Positions 57,960 to 64,000 of a stretch of DNA of 64,000 bases are shown piece by piece. Location of the stretch: positions 1,961,001 to 2,025,000 of the forward strand of contig NC_133904.1 of NCBI RefSeq assembly GCF_964199755.1, written 5' to 3'. The stretch comes from Larus michahellis (taxonomy: Eukaryota > Chordata > Aves > Charadriiformes > Laridae). Under the pieces are notes generated by a model, which worked only from the letters and a program-made list of their open reading frames with translations, had not been told where the DNA came from and did no database searches. Both the position numbers and the translations under genes were made by a program. Position 1 is the stretch's first letter. Every line of letters starts with the position of its first letter.

Positions 57960-58150
57960 TCTTAGTAGCAGATGCCAAATGTGACAAATTATACGTGGGG
58001 GCATTTTGGTGTGAAGTTTCGTCTGCTGGGATTGGAGTGTCAGCAGTAAACTCATTTATTTCCAGATCTCCAGCTGGACGGGAACCAAGGTCGAAAGGCC
58101 AGTGTTTTATCCACCAAAACACTCAGCCTACCTTTAACACCTCAGATCAC
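57960..58150 (-). mobile_element. Possible tRNA-derived (MIR-type) SINE remnant
   Basis: 'agctggacgggaaccaaggtcg' and 'ccagtgttttatccaccaaa' resemble the reverse complement of the tRNA-related head of MIR-type SINEs (B-box region and the 'cagtgctctatccactga' phrase). The rest is too diverged to align by eye, so the call is weak. Confidence 0.35.
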
Positions 58151-61104
58151 GTGAGAACCGGCTATTCTCTCCGCAGCACTACCTGCTCCCCAAGTTCTTG
58201 AAAATATCACGTATGCGTAACCTACATTCGTACCGAAGGCACTGAGATGTTTCTGGTTAAATAAGTCCGTAGATACTCGGGGCTATTCGGTTGTCACTTT
58301 TGCAGCATTTGCTACTGTGGGATATTTTTCAGAGCCCAGAAGAGGGAAGGAAAGACGCGGAAGAGTGTAATTAACGTCAGGAATAATCTAGAGTGTACGA
58401 CATGACATTTTCTACCTCTCGCCAAGCTCTGTACTTGTTAGTGTGGCTCTCTAAAGGGCCTTGCAGATAAGCATACAGGTAGCTGGAAAACAGGTTAATC
58501 CTTTAACCGTAACTGTAATTGCTTTCTCTCTAAAACAAACATAAGAATTTTTTCCTCTCATTGCTGGTCTCTTGTCGATCATAAGCTAGCAGAGCACAGC
58601 AGTGTTTTGGGTAGATACACACACACACGCACATTTCAAATAGCTAAGGCACAGCAGCATGAAACGTAGCCTCTACCTGTTCACACCGAAGGGACTCAAG
58701 TGAAAAACTAAAACCATTTATTGTTCCCTTTTTCCTCTGTACACTCCCAATGCATTTTTATTGCTTTTTCATAAAACACTGCTGCAAATAATCAAGCATG
58801 ACCATTGACATCCACGAGATTGAGTTTTAGGAACCATTAAATGAGCTTGCCCTCTTGGGAAGGTTCTTGCTCAGGTTGGTCTAAAGGTAATTATTCAGCA
58901 ATTCCTACCTGTGGTTTTACCTTGTTCCTATAAAGTCTCTCAATCTCATACACTAGTAAGGTCACAGTTTCTGTCTCAATAAAAGTATACCCTAAACCAA
59001 CTTATCCCCACGATAAATTATGGTGAGTTTGTGTACACACGCGTACACACATGTACATCCTCACACCAGCTTTTCTTGCACGGAAATTTTCAAAACTCCA
59101 GAAATTTTTAGGGTTAAATATAGCCGTTACACATTTAAATCAATACCTGAGAATCTAAAGAGAAATTCCTAAAGGAAAAAAGAAAAAAAAAAAGTCTTCT
59201 TTCAATCTGAGCCTTGGGACTTTTCTGCTTCATTTATAGAAATAGCAAAGTGTAGGACTGATGCAGAAGGTTAAGAAATTCCGCACTCGAGAGGGAACGG
59301 TCTTCATTGGGTTATTTGATCAAGCGGAACATCCTGTGAATCTTTAAGGCCATGCCGTAGCAATAAATAAAAGGATATATTTAAGCAGGCGAAAAAAGAA
59401 GGGAATAGAAACAACTATATAGGATACAAGTATTAAGTGCAAGATATTTTTTCCATGGGAAAAGGTGAAATTTTCTTGACACTGCAATGCTTCATAGCTC
59501 AGCATTAACACTGCGCTAGCGTTAACTGATGCTGCTAAATGTTTCTAGAGAACAGATTTAAAAAGAAAAAAAAAAAAAAAGAGGTCTTTGATTTGTGGAG
59601 TTTGTGAAGTCCTTGAGCTAGATTAAACTGCAGTCTTGTGAGACCGAGTATCTCTGTGGGGGCACTTAACAGAAATGCTCAAGAAACTCATGGAAAGCTT
59701 CTCACTACTTACTCATCAAGCTATCAGAGTAAGGATTCATGAGTACAACGAATTAATTTTTCCTTTTAAATTTCTGCATGGCTCATCAAAACAGGCAGGT
59801 TTTTTAAGGCTGCCTCCGATTTGTGAAATTAGGATTTGCTCTTGGAAGTCTTCACTCCTCATTCCTTCAGTCCTAATGTAATTGGAATAATGCAATGATT
59901 TAATAAAAGCGATGGACAAAAATCAAGTTCTTTTTCTCCCTAGTTCAGTCCAGTTTTAAAAAAAAAAAAATATGCCAAAACTAACACCTAAGTCGCTATT
60001 ACACTGAGACAAGCTATGGAAACTTTGAAAACAAAATTAATTTATTGCAGGTTATGAAGAAGAAAGGGTTAGAAACTAGAGCTGATGCTTAACTACAGAG
60101 CTCGTGACCACAACCGCTCCAGTACAGCGAAACCCGCTTTACAGCAACCACCCAAGGGGCTGGCAATAATTGCTTTCCTAGAAGGAATACTCTAACTAAA
60201 TAAAGGTCAAACAAAATAGCCCTGGAGAGCTTAAAGAAAATTTAAAGAAGTTGCTGAAGTCAGGAGGGCTGCCTATTGGATGCATTCCACAATGCAAGTT
60301 TTGTCTACTCAACCTTCTCCGGATGCAGAGCAGACACCTCTAAAGCCAAAAACGGGATCGGAAGGAGGGGAAGCTGACGTGCTGAAAAACCGAGAGCTGC
60401 CAGGGTCGGCCTTTTGGGATCTTCATACACAAGCTGCAATCACCTAGGCGTTCTACTAAATGCTGATCTGACGAACAATCAGGAAAAGGAAATCAGGAAA
60501 AGTTTTAGAAATACCGCACCTGGAACACAGCTGAGGAAGTAACTAACCAATACTTTCCTACCTAATACATTTTGACAACAAGGTAACACGGAAACGAGTA
60601 ACTACAGGTTGGAAGAATCTTGAAAACAATGCCACTTTTCAACCGGCTGCAAGGAACACAAAATAGCCTATGATCAGAGCTCTGATTTCCCTGAAAACCT
60701 AACCCCACATTTTTGCTGCAGAGTCGCAGAGCCCAGTAACCCACTGCTTACCAAACTGACAATGTAGAGCCCCCTCATTTACCTTTTAAACTGAAAATGT
60801 TCTAATGCAGTAAAAGGAAAATGCATAATTACGATCAAGGCTACAGTTCTCATAATCTCTGTTTGGAAGTGGAATTTGATTTACTGAGCGGCTCTTGCAG
60901 ACATCAGCAGCGAGATGACTTAACCAGACCATGTAGGTTGTCTGGGAGGTTGCTGGAGAGTGGGAGGCTGAGAAGGGAACAGTTAAGATTTTTTTGTCAG
61001 CTAAAGAAAATCATCACGTGAGGCATTCTGAGACCGTGAGCAGCAAGAAAAGTTAAAAAGCATACTGATTTTACTTGCAATCTTTAGGTTTCAGAGTCAA
61101 CCCA

Positions 61105-61520
61105 CTAAGTGAAATGAGGTGGCCTGCATTTCTCCCATGCATCGTTTCTGGGGTCTGCAATATTAATGGTATTATTCGGAGGCTCTGTTGTTTGCATTTC
61201 TAAATTATCATCTAGAATGGCTTCCGATAACAAAAATTTTGTTTTTTTAAATGCACCTAGCGCTTTTGTGGCAGAATCCTGGTGCCGAGTAGACTGCATT
61301 GCAAATTCTTTGGCTGCATGATCGTGAAACATAGGGCCACATCTAGGACATCTTCCAAGCCAGGCAATGGCTCCTGCTTCCAGCAGGACTCCATTCTCCT
61401 TCCTGTCGGAGTGTTTCTGGAAAGGCTGCACGCACAGCAAGCGATGCATGTCCTTCCCAATAGGGATTCATCTGCACTGCTCAGTGCTTTCCATAGAACA
61501 TTTCGGTGAGTTGGAGACAA
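61105..61520 (-). other. Protein-like open stretch of unknown identity in a MAP2K5 intron
   Basis: Two overlapping minus-strand frames stay open: 61,449-61,105 (114 codons from an ATG) and 61,520-61,257 (87 codons). The longer one contains a CPRC-x4-HDH pattern and a mixed-composition sequence ending NNTINIADPRNDAWEKC. I do not recognise a family. No convincing splice sites or upstream promoter are visible. It may be a decayed retrocopy, a conserved non-coding element with chance frames, or an unrecognised exon. Confidence 0.25.
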
Positions 61521-64000
61521 ACTAAGTTGAGCGCTAGAATATTAAATTACTCTCAGCTCTCAAATAACAGCAGACTGCCTTTATTGCCGGCTGTGTTGCA
61601 GGATGAACTCCATTAATGACTAGTCTATCCTCATCTTTGGACCAGAAGCAGGAGTCTTATCATGGCAGGAGATGCTGCTACGATTAGGACTGTTGCTTAA
61701 ATGAGCGTGTCTTATTTGTAGCTGGATCAGATTTCACTATAAGTTACCACATGTTAAAAAACAAAGGTCCTGGCAGGCATGAATCCTATTCACACAATGC
61801 TCCTCGCTGATTTTGCCATTAAAAAAATAATCCCAGAACCAATGCCATTAAAAGCCCAATAACATAATTTAACTAAAAAAACCTATCAGGCATAGTTTAC
61901 TCTGATTTGAGAAGAACCACCGCGCTTGACATTTTTTTGTTAAATTATCCTGCTTCTCAAATCATTCACTCATTCTGCAGAATTTCTGCAAGTAAATTTA
62001 AGACCTAGAAAACGAACAAACAGACTTTTTAAACTGCCCAAGTGACCTGCAGTGTCTTATATATTTCACTAAGACTTTAAAAACAGCTCCAAAAAAATCT
62101 CACTACTGTGTAACGCCTAAAACCTCCCACGGACACTTTTTATTCCATAGTGCACCGCCTTACAGAGCTTGAGAAAAGTCCAGGGTACCTAGGTAATACA
62201 GAAGCAACTTCTTAACTAGTTCAGATATCAACAAATTCTATGAATTAAAGATGATTACGAATGAACAGAACATTAACCTTCAGATTCCTGCTGCATTTTG
62301 GTGGAACATGGAACAGTTGTACAAAAACCCTATGACCGCAAATATAATAAGCAACTATTATAAAGAATCAAGGTCTTAACGTTACTTCTGCTTCACCATT
62401 TTTAACAACCTCTAGGTTCTCCCTGTATCAAGCTCTGGAGTTTTTAGCCAGGCTCCAGGGGCACAGCCTGGGGTAAACATGCTGCCAGCAAAGGCCCCAT
62501 TTCAAGAAACAGTCTCTTCCCCAGACCCGTTTAACCACAATTTTAGGAGCCGGAAGTCCAAAATATTCTCCGTCACATAAAAAGACACAGTAAGGGACGT
62601 CAGGAAAAAAGACTCAGAGTTTTCAACTGCAACAACGTCAGCAAATTATTACTCTGGCATGAAGCTCCATGGGGGCTGAAGATCCTTAAGGCAGCTCGAT
62701 CCCACCCTTGCAGCTCTATTCCTCCTATGACACTACGGCTCATCCACAAGCCGTGCCATTCTGGGAGCACTGTCTCTTTGGAGGGAGAGGCGAGCTCCAG
62801 CTCGTCACTCTTTGCCGTTCTGATCGTCATTAAGGTAGGTGGGGAATTCTGCACCCGTGTCTGGGGGTTCCTACGGGGCCGGGCTGTACAGCGCAGCTGC
62901 AGGAGAGGGGCTCTGCTCCTACCCCTCGTGAGTTTTAGGACCTCCTTACAGCCAAGGGGAAAATTTGACCCAAAATAATCAGTCTTACATCACTAAGCAT
63001 TTCTAATCTTTAATACTCATGGTAGCAACAACAGCTGTACGGTACCAGATAGTAAAGAGACTTTCCCTCTCAAAAGGTCCTTGCGTAGAAGGAAGAGTGC
63101 GTATTAGCCAAATACGCAGGTCCCTCTGTTACTCCCCAGGAGGCACATCTTACAGAAGACAAAGTGAGAAGGAAAAAAAAAAACAGTCACAAGTTAAACA
63201 CATTTTGCTTTGAGGTCTGTGTACACAGGACAGGGCTGGGGATGGCAGGAGGATCTGTAAAAGTCAACGCTGCCCATTAGCTAGAATAGAATAACCCTTA
63301 ATATAAATGTCCTCCAAGACACCATCACGCCAAGAATTTGCACTTCCAGGTGTGGCAGCCACTATCTAAATGCTATATATCTTATTAAATGACCCTCTAA
63401 CAATAGACACGTATCGAGCAAATAACACTACAGAGCCAATCCATTCTCCTCTTCCCCCCAGGCTCTAAACGTTATGGCGTGCAACTTCCACTTAGACATC
63501 GAGCGTGTTGCAAAACAAAGCGAGTTGCACTTAAAGGACTTTCAGCTGAGCTGTTCTCTGTAACTCGAAGTCCTAACGTGCCCAGCAGCGCAGTGCACTC
63601 TGAACCGCTAGCTCAGGAGAATGATGGCTTCGTGGCATACTGCGGAACATAAAATAAGTTAAAACAAGTAAATACCAAAACTTTAACATTAAAGCTAGCT
63701 CGGTACTCAGATGTTTACAGACTGCACAAAGTTCCTTGGTTAAAGTTTTTCTGAGAAGACTGGAACAATTCCCATCTTGAGGAAAAGATGTGAAAGCTGC
63801 AAGAAGCTTTAGCGTAACACACAGCTCTTTAGGGCTCCGTTTTAGAATGCTGAGCTTAGATACAGGCAGTAGCTCTGGCCCATTTAAAGGTAACTTGCTC
63901 AGAAGTAGCAAATCACGAGTACAAATACAAGCATCCTTAACTTAACTTCTCTAGGACAGACACAGCCGTTTGCTGCTGGCATACAAGGCATTGGTGCTTT

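Larger units (their letters stand above)
51781..64000 (-). other. MAP2K5 intron upstream of the 62-bp exon (incomplete)
   Basis: The rest of the window lies in the intron before the 62-bp exon; the preceding exon was not found. It holds one CR1, a SINE-like remnant, simple T/A tracts (54,479-54,494, 57,542-57,562) and candidate regulatory stretches listed separately. The stretches 54.1-55.8, 58.2-61.0 and 61.6-64.0 kb show nothing else that I can define. Confidence 0.8.

Noticed and set aside
1-64000. CRISPR arrays, operons, rRNA or tRNA genes
   Set aside because: No regularly spaced direct repeats with unique spacers and no intact tRNA or rRNA sequence seen; the gene structure is vertebrate, with GT-AG introns.

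Overview
This is a 64 kb piece of a bird chromosome. It carries degraded CR1 LINEs with the typical CR1 3' end (repeats of the ATTCTATG type) and a gene pair known to be neighbours in amniotes. SKOR1, the LBX1/SKI-family corepressor, lies on the minus strand and appears complete in its coding part, spanning 11,960-15,969. About 10 kb upstream of its start, also on the minus strand, is the 3' end of MAP2K5 (MEK5), whose last three coding exons are at 51,719-51,780, 49,338-49,383 and 26,296-26,400. The species cannot be fixed from the sequence. Human gene order in this region is MAP2K5 - SKOR1 - PIAS1, and the window matches that order in reverse orientation.

Layout from left to right. 1-11.1 kb is intergenic DNA downstream of SKOR1, with four CR1 pieces and one candidate conserved element. 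11.1-17.3 kb is SKOR1: a 3'UTR with a polyA signal, eight coding exons, and a probable 5' noncoding exon ending in a strong splice donor at 16,829. 16-19.25 kb is a very GC-rich CpG island interrupted by AT-rich islets full of TAATTA motifs. 19.3-26 kb is the spacer between the two genes. 26.3-64 kb is the end of MAP2K5, almost entirely intron, containing several long AT-rich stretches that look like conserved non-coding enhancers.

How it works together. SKOR1 is a nuclear corepressor with a SKI/SNO/DAC domain, a SMAD4-binding SAND-like zinc region and a C-terminal coiled coil. It acts with LBX1 in dorsal spinal and hindbrain interneurons. MAP2K5 is the widely expressed kinase upstream of ERK5. 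The layout resembles a regulatory block in which a housekeeping neighbour carries enhancers for a developmental gene; that is inference. Supporting observations are homeodomain-motif islets around the SKOR1 promoter, a MEIS consensus site with paired PBX-type sites near the probable promoter, and no recognisable CR1 insertion between about 10.35 and 53.7 kb.

I found no prokaryote-like system, CRISPR array, rRNA or tRNA gene, or intact mobile element. The oddest items are a perfect 13-bp inverted repeat just beyond the SKOR1 polyA site and a protein-like open stretch of unknown identity at 61.1-61.5 kb. Both need comparison with other genomes.
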